A stretch of DNA of 11,282 nucleotides from Rickettsiales bacterium. Lineage in GTDB: Bacteria > Pseudomonadota > Alphaproteobacteria > Rs-D84. The notes beneath the pieces were generated by a model. That model was not told the DNA's origin and did no database searches. It worked only from the letters and a program-made list of their open reading frames with translations. Made by a program: the position numbers and the translations under genes. Shown here in pieces: positions 11,186 through 11,282 of this stretch (position 1 is its first letter; each line of letters opens with the position of its first letter). Where the stretch lies: contig JAISGC010000105.1 in assembly GCA_031263295.1 (NCBI GenBank), positions 1 through 11,282 on the forward strand. The letters are read 5' to 3'.

Positions 11186-11282
11186 ATGGAATCGGCGGTC
11201 GCGGAGTTTTTAGACTGGCTGCGGACGACGAAAAATTATTCCGAGCTGACGGCCGTATCTTATGGCCGCGATGTCGAGGATT
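11186..11282 (+). CDS. XerC/XerD-type tyrosine recombinase, 5' part
   Basis: The first 32 codons of a gene cut off by the window end. The product begins MESAVAEFLDWLRTTKNY followed by S-E-L-T-A-V-S-Y-G-R-D-V-E-D. FLDWL...KNYSxxTxxxYxRD is the typical start of the SAM-like core-binding domain of Xer recombinases, which resolve chromosome dimers at dif. The catalytic domain lies outside, so XerC, XerD and phage integrases cannot be told apart. The ATG is one base after the trpS stop, so it is translationally coupled. Confidence 0.75.
   Translation, partial: MESAVAEFLDWLRTTKNYSELTAVSYGRDVED

Overview
The window looks like a chromosomal segment of a GC-rich alphaproteobacterium, probably an uncultured or host-associated lineage. 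Three things point there: an rplM-rpsI pair with the Ala/Lys/Pro-rich S9 N-terminus usual in that class, an LptE-like lipoprotein directly before holA, and lipoprotein-rich envelope genes. This placement is inference from gene order and protein style, not a database match.

Layout. 15-953 (minus): ribosomal proteins S9 and L13 from one promoter. 1146-2722 (plus): LptE-like LPS assembly lipoprotein, then DNA polymerase III delta (HolA). 2864-3295 (plus): a small anchored unknown protein with its own promoter and a bidirectional terminator, facing a small two-helix membrane protein (3408-3713, minus). 3714-4154: a 441-base leader region with a near-consensus promoter, a compact hairpin-rich RNA ending in an intrinsic terminator, then a second folded domain before a cysteine-rich secreted protein (4155-4688). 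4695-4910: two inverted copies of an 85-bp structured repeat. 4913-8738 (minus): a four-gene lipoprotein operon (LPP20-like protein, LPP20 family protein, LpoB/CsgG-like protein, COG3014-like TPR protein), plausibly an outer-membrane module acting on cell-wall growth. 8797-10108 (minus): an AT-richer two-gene cassette, namely a phage-derived protein (muralytic-like N-terminus, MuF-type Cys/His C-terminus) and a secreted partner. 10186-11282 (plus): trpS and the 5' end of a XerC/XerD-type recombinase gene.

The most unusual content is non-coding. Five intergenic palindromes have arms built from iterated GACTA-core words of 6-7 bp. Three of them almost exactly fill gaps inside operons, and the three genes that start right after them (holA, the LPP20 gene, the COG3014 gene) lack a visible Shine-Dalgarno sequence. 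A related-looking purine-rich palindrome lies inside the signal-peptide-coding part of 4155-4688. The two 85-bp copies at 4707-4910 keep the same outer sequence but have different inner stems that are each fully paired, so structure rather than sequence seems to be kept. Three promoters (lptE, the 9641-10108 gene, trpS) place the expected transcription start at or within a few bases of the ATG, suggesting leaderless mRNAs.
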